Positions 1-11,800 of a DNA stretch of 64,000 bases are shown here, piece after piece. The notes under the pieces are model-generated. The model was not told the origin of the DNA. It ran no database searches and was given only the letters and a program-made list of their open reading frames with translations. The DNA comes from Cytospora piceicola (lineage: Eukaryota; Ascomycota; Sordariomycetes; Diaporthales; Cytosporaceae), in the NCBI GenBank assembly GCA_023375675.1, contig JALQBC010000040.1, positions 186,001 to 250,000 on the forward strand, given 5' to 3'. Every line of letters starts with the position of its first letter. Positions within the stretch are counted from its first letter, which is position 1. Made by a program: the position numbers and the translations under genes.

Positions 1-1105
1 GCTAGCGTATGCATAATCGGCAGGGCCCAACCTTGCACGTGGCTTATCTAGCTCTTACGTGACGTCCATACTGTGTTTTGTAGATATCAGGTCCATTCAT
101 TACTGATGTTTGGATGCTTATCTGTCTTTTTCTGCTGGCACCTTCTGGTTTGAATGAATACGAATTACTATCAAGGTCACTTGGCCGCCTACCGAGGTAG
201 CTACCTGATATCTTTCGCAGGATGTAATGACAACCTTGACCCTAGAATAGTATCAATAGAAAATACCTACGTATCTAGGTATATATATCGAGAGAGAGTA
301 TGAACAGCAACCAAATTCACCTTCAAGTACCCAGGTAGTTCCAGCTACTGTGTAGAAGCATCACAGCTGGCAACAATGAGGAATACAGTGCAGTATTCTC
401 ATTCTGTTTTCTGTCTGTTTTTGGACTACGAACCCGTTCGCTAAATCTATTCACAGTCATCGGTATTACCGTATCATGGAGTGGGCGTAAATTAGGAAGG
501 GGCTTACTGCATGCGTATCACAGTAGTACCAGTATTACGCAGTCAGGCAGTAGACTATGTACTTAGTAGTACTTTCACCATCTCTTGCCTGTCGAACTTT
601 CCAAATGATTCTCTCGTCGTGGGTCTCGGGTGTCTATTATAGTCCCGGCTGATTAAGTGAAGGAGAGCGCAAGAGGACCCCGATCCCCGCATTGGGTGTT
701 GCAAGGGCCACCGGAGCATCTGTGCCCATTGAGGTGTGGCGCCTCGGGAAAGACCAAGGACCCCCTGTCACCTGCCCATGTGGGCCGATTGAGTTAAGTT
801 TTGGAGCAGTCGAAGCTCGGAGCTCCAACGTGTCCTTTTTACTACCAGCAGGGCACCTTCGCGCCAAAGATAAATCCACTACTTCTCCGTCCACACCAGA
901 TACAAGACCTTCAACTGCCCAGATCTTCCTACTCTATCTTCGGGCTCTGGCAGCAGTATTCCTTATTCCTTCTTTGAGAATACCGTCCCTCTTCATCTGT
1001 CTCCATTGACAGCATCTCCATACATAACTTCCAAGAGTAGCTTCCTACTCTGATCACCTGTTGATCACAGCTTGATATACCCAGTCAGCTGCTACCACAA
1101 ACACC
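1..1105. other. Gene-free left edge and calnexin upstream region
   Basis: No open frame here has the composition or similarity of a gene. The last 150 bases before 1106 are pyrimidine-rich and probably contain the promoter and 5' UTR of the calnexin gene. A TATCTAGGTATATATAT stretch lies near 270-290. Confidence 0.5.
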
Positions 1106-3035
1106 ATGAGGTTTACACCCTTCATTGCCTGGGCCGTCCTGGCTTACGGCGCTGTCGCCGACGATGCCCAGAAGGTCCTCAGTGAAGAGAGCTCCAGCTC
1201 TGTTGCTGAGTCCGCCACCGCGTCTGTCGATGCTTCCCTGCCCACATTCACTGTAAGCTTTCAACCCCGCCTTTTTCCCACGCAGAAACCATGTTCAGGA
1301 TGGACATTCCTACATACGCCCCAATACCTTCGTTCCAGCATAAGTGGACAGGTCAACTCGTCGACCAGAAAGCTGACTATAATGCGGTTGCTAGCCTACC
1401 ACACTTAAGGCGCCTTTCCTTGAGCAGTTCACCGACGACTGGGAGTTGCGATGGAAGCCTTCCCACGCCAAGAAGGACCTGCAAGGCAAGGAGGATGAGG
1501 AATGGGCCTACGTCGGCGAGTGGTCCGTCGAGGAGCCTACTGTTTTCAAGGGCATTGAGGGCGACAAGGGTCTTGTCGTCAAGAACAAGGCTGCCCACCA
1601 CGCCATCTCCGCCAAGTTCCCCGAGGTCATTGACAACAAGGACAACACCCTTGTCGTTCAGTACGAGGTCAAGCTCCAGAGTACGTATCACCCAATTCTT
1701 CTCGACAGTTGAATGAACTTCCACTGACTTCGATGCGCTCCAGATGGTCTCGAGTGCGGTGGTGCTTACATGAAGCTGCTCCGCGAGAACAAGGCCCTCC
1801 ACCAGGACGAGTTCGCCAACACCACCCCTTACGTTATCATGTTCGGCCCTGATAAGTGCGGCCACACCAACAAGGTCCACTTCATCTTCAACCACAAGAA
1901 CCCCAAGACCGGCGAGTACGAGGAGAAGCACCTGAAGTCTCCCCAGGCCGCCCGTATTCTGAAGACCACTGAGCTGTACACGCTCATCGTTCACCCCAAC
2001 AACACCTTCGTTATCGAGCTCGACGGTGAGCAGGTCAAGGAGGGTAGCCTTCTGGAGGACTTCACCCCTCCCGTCAACCCCCCAGAGGAGATTGACGACG
2101 CTGAGGACAAGAAGCCCGAGGACTGGGTTGACGAGGCCCGTATCCCTGACCCTGAGGCCACGAAGCCCGAGGACTGGGACGAGGACGCGCCCTTCGAGAT
2201 TGTCGATGAGGAGGCTGAGATGCCTGAGGACTGGCTCGTCGATGAGCCCCTCACCATTCCCGACCCCGAGGCCCAGAAGCCCGAGGATTGGGATGATGAG
2301 GAGGATGGAGACTGGGTCGCCCCTACTGTTCCCAACTCCAAGTGTGCCGAGGCCTCTGGCTGTGGCCCTTGGTCCAAGCCCATGATCAAGAACCCCGAGT
2401 ACAAGGGCAAGTGGACCGCTCCTTACATTGAGAACCCCGCCTACAAGGGAGTCTGGGCTCCTCGCAAGGTCAAGAACCCCGACTACTTCAACGACGAGCA
2501 CCCTGCCAACTTTGAGTCCATGGGAGCTATTGGCTTCGAGATCTGGACCATGCAGAACGACATCCTCTTCGACAACATCTACATTGGCCACTCTATCGAG
2601 GACGCCCGTAAGCTCGCCCAGGAGACTTTCCACCAGAAGGTCGCTGTCGAGAAGGCCGCCGAGTTGGCCGCGGCACCTCAGCAGGACGAGGCCAAGTCTC
2701 CCTCTGACCTGAAGTTCCTTGACGACCCCGTCCTCTTCACCAAGGAGAAGGTTGAGCTCTTCCTTACCATCGCCCAGAAGGACCCCATCGAGGCCATCAA
2801 GTTCGTTCCTGAGGTCGCTGGTGGCATTGGTGCGATCTTGGTGACTATTGTCGCTGTCGTTGTCGGTGTTGTCAGCTCTCTGGGTGGCAATGCCGCCCCC
2901 GCTGCCAAGAAGGCTGCGGCTGACGCAAAGGACAAGGCTACCGAGGCCAAGGACAAGGTTGCCGCGGCAGCTTCTTCCGGCGCCGAGGCCGTCAAGGACA
3001 CTGCCACCAAGCGCACCACTCGAAGCCAGTCGTAG
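1106..3035 (+). CDS. Calnexin, ER lectin chaperone
   Basis: Calnexin binds monoglucosylated N-glycans on newly made glycoproteins in the ER membrane. Proposed exons are 1106-1252, 1410-1680 and 1744-3035, giving about 569 residues, the normal fungal length. The start has a signal peptide ([18 protein letters not shown]). The lectin core begins with APFLEQF and continues through CGGAYMKLL and MFGPDKCG. The P-domain shows four KPEDWD-like motif-1 units (about 2104-2310), followed by three NPxYKGxW-type motif-2 units. One membrane segment ([15 protein letters not shown]) is followed by an Ala/Lys-rich cytosolic tail. Intron 2 (1681-1743) is clear because it joins A+AT to give Asn in KLQNGLECGG. 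Intron 1 is less sure: 157 bp is long, and a micro-exon inside it is possible because homologues usually carry a few more residues just before APFLEQF. Confidence 0.95.
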
Positions 3036-3798
3036 GTTGACAAGATGGCGCGGAGACGTGTGGGGAGTAATGAGTGATTTGAGCAGGGATCAAAAAAGGA
3101 AACCTCATACCGAGAAGAAGGAAAAGAAAGAAAAAAATTGGACGCTTCTGCTTCCCGCATAGGGCTTATAGGGTTTGAGCACGGCGTAGCAGGTGTATCT
3201 TTAGTTTGGTATCGCAGGGAATCGCAATCATTCAGACGTTACACTATCTTAACTTGGCAGGCTGCTATTCTTGCGACAGTTCTTTTGAGATTTGAAATTG
3301 CTGTTCTCCTCCACGCTAAACCGCGGAGACATTCACGATGTGACCGGTCCGGTCGTGTCATCAACCGGGGGAATTACCCCAAATCGTCTGCTGGGACCAC
3401 CGGCAAATGGCGGCATTCAATCGGAGGCATCAATCGGATCGACTATGTATGGATACGATCTGTGGAGTAAGTGGGTGACTTCACCCCGCATTTGAGCTTG
3501 ACCCGCATCATTCCCTCCGCAACTCAATTGACCTATGTATTACACAAGCGGACAAGTAACCCACCGGCAACGGCAACGGCTACGGGCAATCAAAAGGGCG
3601 GTGGCCCCGGTTGAGTTTCCCTCGGAATTGTGAGATTTAGCTCTCATATAACACACGTCTTTCCATACCTCACTGTGGCACGAGGTCATAGTTGTTGTTG
3701 TTACATATTCGGCGTATCTTGGCCTTGAAACTCATCATACCTCCTCCTTCTTACCTTCCTTGTTCTCACTCTAGGTTCCACTGGTCGCATTATTCACG
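3036..3798. other. Intergenic, between two plus-strand genes
   Basis: This is the calnexin 3' region followed by the promoter of the dehydrogenase gene at 3799. Pyrimidine-rich sequence lies at about 3735-3785. I see no gene. Confidence 0.5.
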
Positions 3799-5621
3799 AT
3801 GCGCCGACTACTATCGAGTAGTGCCTATGCTGGGGTAGCTCGCTCTACCCAAGCAGCATCATCAGCAACCAGAAATAGCAGAGCCTCACCTCGCCTACTG
3901 TCTACATCATCTACTCCCAGGATGGCTCCCGGGTCATCAGCCACCTCTGTGCGGAGGATACACGCCACAGCAGCTCACTTAAACCCAGCCCTCGCCTCTA
4001 CGGCGACCTCCTACCCGACGACCCACGAGAGGATTGCCAAGGTCGAGGACACGCCGTACTTCCTAGACAACGAGTTCCGGCCCTCGGCCAGCGAGCAGCT
4101 GATCGACCTCCATGACCCAGCGACTAACCACCTCGTGACCCGGGTCCCGCAGATGACGGACGCGGAGCTCGAGGCCGCCGTGGCATCCGCCGAGAAGGCT
4201 TTCCCGGCCTGGAGGAACACCAGCGTCATGGCGAGGCAGCAGATCATGTTCAAGCTCGTGGGCCTCATCAGGGAGAACTGGGACCGCCTGGCCGCGAGCA
4301 TCACGCTCGAGCAGGGAAAGACGTTCGCGGACGCCAAGGGCGACGTCCTGCGGGGCTTGCAGGTCGCTGAGGCGGCGTGTGGCGCCCCCGAGATGCTGAA
4401 GGGCGAGGTGTTGGAGGTTGCTAAGGATATGGAGACGAGGACGTATAGGGAGCCTTTGGGGGTCACGGCTGCTATCTGCCCATTCAGTGAGTACTCGATG
4501 GCAACTCTGATCTCTAGTGAAAAAGGGGCTTTGATTCGGGATGCTAACGAAGCACCCGTGAAACAGACTTCCCAGCCATGATCCCCCTGTGGTGCATCCC
4601 CATCGCCACCGTGACTGGCAACACCCTCGTCCTCAAGCCCTCTGAGCGCGACCCGGGCGCGGCCATGATCCTCGCGGAGCTGTGCCAAAAGGCAGGCTTC
4701 CCGCCGGGCGTCGTCAACATCGTGCACGGCGCGCACCGCACCGTCGACTTCCTCCTGGACCACCCGTCCATCAAGGCCATCAGCTTCGTGGGCGGCAACA
4801 AGGCCGGGGAGTACATCTTCAGCCGGGGGTCCGCCAACGGCAAGCGGGTGCAGGCCAACCTGGGCGCCAAGAACCACGCCGCCGTGCTGCCGGACTGCAA
4901 CAAGAACCAGTTCCTCAACGCGGTGGTGGGCGCGGCCTTCGGCGCCGCGGGCCAGCGGTGCATGGCCCTGAGCACGCTGGTCATGGTCGGCGAGACGAGG
5001 GACTGGCTGCCCGAGCTGGCCGAGCGCGCGGCCGCGCTGAGCGTCAACGGCGGGTTCGAGGAGGGCGCGGACCTGGGCCCCGTCATCTCGCGCGAGAGCA
5101 AGGCCCGCATCGAGGGGCTCATCGCCAGCGCCGAGGAGGAGGGCGCCAAGATCCTGCTCGACGGGAGGGGCCACGTGCCCGCCGGGTACCCGGACGGGAA
5201 CTGGGTGGGCCCCACCATCATCATCGGCGTCACGCCCGACATGAGGTGCTACCGGGAGGAGATCTTCGGGCCCGCGCTGGTGTGCCTCGACGTGGAGACG
5301 CTGGACGACGCGGTCGAGCTGATCAACAAGAACGAGTACGGCAACGGGGTCGCCATCTTCACGCGCTCGGGCAGCACGGCCGAGGCGTTCAGGAGGAACA
5401 TCGAGGCCGGGCAGGTCGGCATCAACGTGCCGATCCCGGTGCCGCTGCCCATGTTCAGCTTCACGGGGAACAAGAAGTCGGTCGCCGGGGGCGGCGCGAG
5501 CACCTTCTACGGCAAGCCCGGTGTCAACTTCTACACGCAGCTCAAGACCGTCACGACGCTTTGGCAGTCGGCGGATGCGGTTAGCAAGAAGGCCGATGTG
5601 GCTATGCCTACGCACAGCTAG
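3799..5621 (+). CDS. Methylmalonate-semialdehyde dehydrogenase (acylating), mitochondrial
   Basis: This CoA-dependent aldehyde dehydrogenase of the ALDH6 family oxidises methylmalonate and malonate semialdehydes in valine and pyrimidine breakdown. There are two exons, 3799-4486 and 4567-5621, with one 80-bp intron; the split Asn codon restores [12 protein letters not shown]. The product is about 580 residues. The first ~50 are rich in Ser, Ala and Arg with few acids, as in a mitochondrial presequence. Family marks include [18 protein letters not shown], the catalytic cysteine in [18 protein letters not shown], and the family-typical [18 protein letters not shown]. The GC-rich second exon has long open frames on the opposite strand; these are shadows. 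A sorting role is inferred from the N-terminus only. Confidence 0.95.
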
Positions 5622-6232
5622 TAGGTCAGGGATTATTAGATTGAGACTGTGTGTATATATATTAGGGGGTTGTTCATGGTCAAGATTGAAGGCCACCAAG
5701 AGAATGCTTCATATGTTGCATCCGTTGCGTTACTGGCAATTCGACTGTGAATAGAGCGAATGAGTCTGAAAACACCATGTGTATCCTAGAAGTACAAACA
5801 AATGGCTCCTTCATGAAACGTAAATGGCAGGATAAAAACTTACTTAAGTAGTTACTACAAACGAAGTGGGGGAGGCGCTACTATGTCAAAGGCGTAAATG
5901 CAATCAGTACTTTGGACAAAGGGATCATCGCCCATTCCTTGATTTCCTAGAACGGTTCTCCATTTCCCGATAGTTGACCTCTTACAGACTATTTGTGTTG
6001 ATATGCCAGATTGTGGATGCCTTCTCAGAATACCCACCGGGGCGTCGGACATATCGCCTCCATATCGCCGTTCCAGTCAGCCATCAAGGAACTCGACTTG
6101 CAGGAGATCTTACTCGGTTGTCCGGCGATCTCTAGAGACATCACCACCATAGCCAGTATAGGCAGCTATCGGATGACCCACCCGCAATAACAGTAGCACG
6201 GGAGTGAGAGAACAGACAAGGCCTCGCAAAGT
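5622..6232. other. Intergenic
   Basis: This is the 3' flank of the dehydrogenase and the upstream region of the F-box gene. No coding signal is seen. Confidence 0.5.
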
Positions 6233-8269
6233 ATGGACATCGCCGACCTGCCCCGCGACCTGTTCCTCCTCGTCATCGCCAACCTGTCCGCCCGGGCGGC
6301 CGTTCTCTGCCGGCGCGTCTCGCGGAGGTGGCACGGCGCCTTCACGGACGGGGACACCGGCCTCCAGCTGCTCAAGTGGCACTTCCCGCGGTGCCGCGAG
6401 GCCCGGCTGGCCTTCGCCGCCGCAGCAGCAGCGGATGACGGCATCGCCGTCTCGACGACCGGGTACGGGACAGCCGGGCACGACGCGGCAGGCGACCAGA
6501 CTCAGCCGTCGCCCCAGAGCGGGGCGTCAGGCGGCAGTGACGCAGCGGGAGCAGGGGTGGACACGACCGACTGGGCCGCGGTCTTCGCCGGCGTGGCCAG
6601 CAGGTACCACCACCTGCGGACCGCCACGCCCAGGGCCGTCGACAAGGTCAGGCACGGGGCGACGGAGGACGGGTGGGCGGGGAGGTTCCTCCCCGTGGGG
6701 ACCTGGGACCGCCACCTGCGGCTGAACGACAGGACGGCGCCGTTCCACTACCCGGACCCGGGGTGGTGCTATGGCCAGGAGGACGGGCTGCTGGTCTATC
6801 ACGTCTACGAGGAGGGGGGCGAGTGCCCGGCGTGCCCCTGGCGCTGGCTGGACCTGGAAACCCGGCGGGAGGGCACCGTCCCCTTCGCTCAGGGCCGGGA
6901 TAGGGTTGTCCGCCGTGTGCGGCTGGCCGATGGGGTCTTGATCTTCGAGTGGTGTCAGAGACCGGCGGGTCACCATCCCGATCGAGTCGCAGAGGCAATG
7001 CAACACTATGTTACCGTATACGATGTCATGTGCGTCACTCCCGCCACCACCGATAGCCACAAGAATGACAGAGAGCAAAAGCTGGGGAGTGGCAGTGGCA
7101 CCTGGACCATCACCCAGAGGACTGGCTTCCACCTGAATCTGGGCCCAACCAGGACCGGGCACAGGAACAGCCGGTTCTTCTCCACCCATACAAACACTCA
7201 TTACGCAGCGTACATCTGGCAGGGCGACTACATTCTCCAGGACGGCTACCCCGTTGAGACCGTCGTCATCAGGGACATCGCCACCACACCAGGCCAGCAG
7301 CAGCGAGGATTACTCCGTACGCTTCCGTGGAACACACTGGACTTCTACGGCGTCCGCCAGCGATCGGCGCCGAGGCTGCGATGCCTAGGGATGGACGACA
7401 GGAACCTCTACCTCACGGAGGAGGAGCACCGCTGGGCGCGGGGCGCGCACAGCAGCCCGAGCCCGCCGAGGGTGCACCTGGTGAGGACGACCGGCATCCC
7501 CATCATCCCCGCCCCGCCAGCGCCAGGCGGACAAGGGGCCTGGGGCGGGGGCGGGGGCGGGCAGGAGGCGGATCAGCCCGAGGCGGAGCCGCGGCAGGTC
7601 ACCGTCGAGGGCCCGCGCTGGGTCGACGAGTGCGGCGCCGACGGCGACGTGAACATGTCGTTCTGCTCGCGGGCGGCGGCTGGGAACCCCCACCACCCCC
7701 GCCACGGCGCGCCTGCCGCACCGCGGCAGCACACGCTCCTCGCGGGCGGCCGCAGCGGCCCGACAAGCCCGGGCATATGGAACGGCGACTTCCCCCCGGG
7801 GGGAGGCGCGGGCGCGGCGGCGAGCCTGGCCCGGGAGGTAGAAGCCGGCATCCGGGCCCCTGCGGGCCGCTGGCCCGGATGGGCGCCCTGCTGGCGGCAC
7901 GAGGAGTTCCCATACCTCACCGTCAGCGAGATGGTGGACTTCCGGGCTGGCGTGAGGGTGACGGCCCGGCACTGCTTCATGCTCGAGACCCTGAGTGTGC
8001 ATGTCCGCCCGTCGCTTAGCGTCAGGGGCCTGGGCGGCGGGGCCGCTCGCGACGATGGTGACGGCGAAGGTAGGAGCAGTGAGTCCTCGGATCTAAGTGG
8101 TAGGAGGCTGGAGAAGACATCAGGTGACGAAGACAGTGGCAACGACGAGGAAGTCCAGTTTGCCGATGAAATGTGGGATGCGCTCCTCGGCAAGGGGTTC
8201 ATATGTGGTGATGAGAGGTGGCTGATCGGTGAAGATAGACAAGGCTGCATTAATATTTTGCGGTTCTGA
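6233..8269 (+). CDS. F-box domain protein
   Basis: This single-exon gene encodes 678 residues. Residues 3-45 form an F-box: LPRDLFLLVIANLSARAAVL followed by CRRVSRRWHGAF, the usual L-P...L..V...W spacing. F-box proteins normally link a target to the Skp1-cullin ubiquitin ligase, so a substrate-adaptor role is inferred from the family. The rest has no repeats I can name (no clear WD40 or LRR), but it resembles the many fungal F-box proteins with a diverged beta-rich C-terminal half. A low-complexity Gly/Pro stretch (about residues 425-445) and an acidic Ser/Glu segment near the C-terminus stand out. The base composition is very GC-rich, which produces many spurious antisense frames. The target is unknown. 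Confidence 0.8.
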   Translation: MDIADLPRDLFLLVIANLSARAAVLCRRVSRRWHGAFTDGDTGLQLLKWHFPRCREARLAFAAAAAADDGIAVSTTGYGTAGHDAAGDQTQPSPQSGASGGSDAAGAGVDTTDWAAVFAGVASRYHHLRTATPRAVDKVRHGATEDGWAGRFLPVGTWDRHLRLNDRTAPFHYPDPGWCYGQEDGLLVYHVYEEGGECPACPWRWLDLETRREGTVPFAQGRDRVVRRVRLADGVLIFEWCQRPAGHHPDRVAEAMQHYVTVYDVMCVTPATTDSHKNDREQKLGSGSGTWTITQRTGFHLNLGPTRTGHRNSRFFSTHTNTHYAAYIWQGDYILQDGYPVETVVIRDIATTPGQQQRGLLRTLPWNTLDFYGVRQRSAPRLRCLGMDDRNLYLTEEEHRWARGAHSSPSPPRVHLVRTTGIPIIPAPPAPGGQGAWGGGGGGQEADQPEAEPRQVTVEGPRWVDECGADGDVNMSFCSRAAAGNPHHPRHGAPAAPRQHTLLAGGRSGPTSPGIWNGDFPPGGGAGAAASLAREVEAGIRAPAGRWPGWAPCWRHEEFPYLTVSEMVDFRAGVRVTARHCFMLETLSVHVRPSLSVRGLGGGAARDDGDGEGRSSESSDLSGRRLEKTSGDEDSGNDEEVQFADEMWDALLGKGFICGDERWLIGEDRQGCINILRF

Positions 8270-8822
8270 AGCAGTACGTGAACCTGGAAAGGTTCTTGGC
8301 CAACATAAGAGCGTCATGTTCAACAATATTTTAATAATTTTCTTACAGGAGGAGAGATACGACCCTACAGCGAGACAGCTCACACGGTGCCTCTGATGTT
8401 GAAGATCAAATATATCATACACTCATGTGTTTATTACGAACATGGACAGCCACGAGAAGAATTGTTTTTAGGGCGACATTGTTCAGCCAAGTATCAAGAC
8501 ACCTCAGGCAGGAAATTGTATGGCATTGTTACGAAGATGAAGATGGTTTCATTGCCACCATGAGCTCGTGACGCGCGCAATCCAATGTAGCTGTGCTCTT
8601 GGGTAGATAAACAGTCCCGAAATCACCGTGGATTTGCTTGAGCATCTTCATCTTCCCACACAATACGCCATGCCAGTCCACTGCCGTTTCATACAATGCC
8701 AAAAACATATGCTTCATAGGTAATGCCAAGTAACGTGTGCATCGTTCGCTTCAGTAATCAAATTCGTCTTCTTCTTTTTACTAACATACAGTAGAGGAGA
8801 GTCCTTTCCGTGTCCCACCCGT
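8270..8822. other. Convergent intergenic region (3' UTRs)
   Basis: This separates the ends of two convergent genes. An AT-rich run near 8320-8345 could serve 3'-end formation. No gene is seen. Confidence 0.4.
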
Positions 8823-11800
8823 CTAGGCAGACTTCTTATTGATCACTGACGAAACTACTGCCAGCCCAGCTATCAGCATCATGGCTCGGGGGAATCGCCC
8901 AGCGCCCTCATCCGGGTTGCTCTCAGCCACCGCCGGTTTGATGTTCTCCTCACCCTTGGGAGTGATCCTATCGCTAGCCTTCAGCTCCTTGCCTTCCTTC
9001 TTGCTCAGCTTAGGCGACCTGATGTGCGGTCCCGGGAAGATGATTGAGCTGTTGCTCTTCTTGTGGCTTAGATGTATCATCTTCCGATGCGACGTCGATG
9101 GTCGTACATGCACCGAGCCAGCACTAGCTACTGGCTCGTCAATCTTCGGTACTGATTCCTCATCATGGGTCTTGTGTCGTGGACTGTGGGGCGAGGAGCT
9201 CGTGGAAGCTCTGTCAAACACATGGGAGCCCGTCAAAGCACTGCGGATTCCGAAGCCGGTCCATCGAGACTCGCGGAGTCCCAGAAAGCCAGCCGTAGGC
9301 TTACCGAGGCATATGGGAGAATTGAGCCGTTGTGGTTCATCATCCCCTTCTGAAAGGGGGTCCAGTTCGAACGTGTCAACAGAATCGATTGACCGCCGAG
9401 GCTCGGAGACATAGTCCTCCCATTCTGAGCAGGACGAAAAGCTATTCCTGCTTGTTCTGGTGGGTACACCGAGTTTAGAGGAGACGGGCAAAGGATGGAG
9501 GTATGTAGACCCCAGGTCGGAACGTGTCGAAGATGGTCTTGGGCTGTGCGTTACTTCCAAGGATGGTACTGTTTCGGGGGGGAAAACCCGCACCGGCGCA
9601 ATGATCTGGTTTTCGACGGACACAGAGTCTTCAAAAGAAGGATCCGAGAGGTTATCAAGGGTATCGATAGACACCTTTGATATTCCGCTAGTAGTTTCCG
9701 GGTTGGGCTGAGCCCCGCCTTGGATATTTACGGCATCCAACACCTCCGAAGTTGCTTCTGGTTCCGTTGCACAAGTCTCTGGACCCGACAAAGCAGTCTC
9801 GGACGTGTCCGAAAGTGCTTCGGATTCGGATGTCTCAATTCGTTCGAGTACCACGTACTCGTCGATTTCGGATCCAAGTGCCTCGGTGGCTTCCCCTTGT
9901 TGGACGTCTGGCACCGAGTCCGAGAAAGGTACTGAGTGACTAGTTGCGGACACCTCGGACACACCGATAGGCCCCGAATCCGGTTCAGTTATTACAGGAA
10001 TATCGAGCGGACAGTGGTCTTGGAGACTTTCTGGCTCGTTGCAAGGCTCATCCTCCTCAAAGCAATTATCTTTGGACGGTGATACCTCCTCCTCCATTTG
10101 CAGGTTTCTGCACGCACTCTCGTTCCTGGCATCATCTTGACTGGGATCAACCTGCTCGGTGGACTCCAGCATCTCAATCGTCCCCAACGACTGTGTAGTG
10201 TCTTCACCCACGCTTAGCTGGTACGAAGCTTGTTGATCGGCCTGATCTGGTGCGGGCTCTGAAATTACGTCGACCTGATCTGTTTCAACAGGGGCCTGCT
10301 GTTCAGAAGACCCAGTCATCGAGTCCTCTTTCGTGACTGTCTCTTCAGAACAGGGCATCAAAGCCTCCGAGAAGCCAGACTGATCAGTGCCGACATTGTC
10401 AGTGATCTCTTCACTGTTCGCAAGGGCCGGGGCATCATCCTCATCCACATCTTCTTCAGAATAAAGTAGCCATCCCTCAGTTGGAAGATCTTCTTCCGTG
10501 GTTTCGGAGGAAATAGCATCGGTAACGTCAACGCTGGTAGCTTTCGAGTCGGGGGCAGTAATGTCTTGCAACATAGGGCCAATTGTCGCATCACCTTTCA
10601 TCACCGCTTGCGTCTCAATGCCATCTTGACAAGCCTGTCGTATCTTGCGACTGGCCCTGGTAACGGCACTGGCGTCAGAAAATCTTGAGCCTCGAGAGGC
10701 CCTCGGGGTATTAGGTGAGGCCGAGTCCGTTGCGCCCATATTCAGTGGCGTGTGAGGATGGACAAACGAGACACTGGGCGGCTTCGGCCCCGTCAATGAT
10801 TTCGGCTCAGCTGAGTTCGATCCCGATGTATCCATCATGAGCGGTTTACAATCCGAGTCCTTGAAGAAAGGCGAGGTGCCTGGCTCTGGTGACGGATTTC
10901 GCACATAGTCCGGTGTAGTTAGCAAGCTATGTCCAGGCGAGGTGGTTTCGCTCTCCGAGAGAGCCGGTAACGAAGAGTACGTAAATATCGAGGAGCTAGA
11001 GTCATCTGCCGCATCCCGTGCACGCCTCAATTCAGCGGCAGGTCTCAGTCCAAAGGACCCTTCGCCACGGGTAGCATCCTCATGGTGGTGCACAGGGACA
11101 CTCGCGCTGGCAGACGACCTTAGGCTGTGCGCTCCACTGGATGCACGATCATTACTTTCGGAGTCCATACGAATCGCCAATTCCCGGGTTGACGTCGTTA
11201 TGCTGCTCGGACGTTCCTCTTCATCTCTGTATCTGCCTGGTATAAGAGGGAATACGCGTGATGACTTCCTGGTTGGCACACATGGCGGTACCGGGGGCTC
11301 TGCAAATATGCCCGGTGATCCAGGCAGTGTGTAAAGAGAGCCTTGGGATGCCATAGAGCGAGGTTTGAAGTGATGAGATCTTGTGGTGCGGAGGCGAAGA
11401 AGGTGCTCATGCTCCGACGCATCCTCAGGGATGTCTTCGAGACTGCAAGTATCCTTACAGATCATATCGATGTCTTCCTGGATGCGTGCCTTGAGCTGTG
11501 CAATAAACAGTGTTTGCTCATCCCCATGAGCCCTTGAGGCACTGGGATCTGGCGATTCCTGGTGGTTACGGGAAATGAGAGCTTTGTCCAGAATCAGGTG
11601 GCCGCGTTTGTACGCGATCATGCGAATGGCTACGTCGTGTCCTCGAAGCACATCCCCGACCCCCGTCCTAATGCGATCGAGAAGGGCCTCGATACTTCGT
11701 CGTGTATAGCTTTGTTTGCCGTCAATGATAAAACGCGTTGGGTTCTCGACACGCCATCCATGACCGATCAACTCCGAGATTCGAAAGTCGAAGTCGTTGA

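Noticed and set aside
1377..2633. Long minus-strand open frame (418 codons) across calnexin
   Set aside because: It is the antisense shadow of the conserved calnexin exons; its residues are repetitive Leu/Val/Gly runs with no family, caused by codon bias of the real gene.
4011..5699. 562-codon minus-strand frame opposite the methylmalonate-semialdehyde dehydrogenase
   Set aside because: Antisense to a clearly conserved enzyme in GC-rich DNA; Arg/Gly/Ala-rich with no domain.
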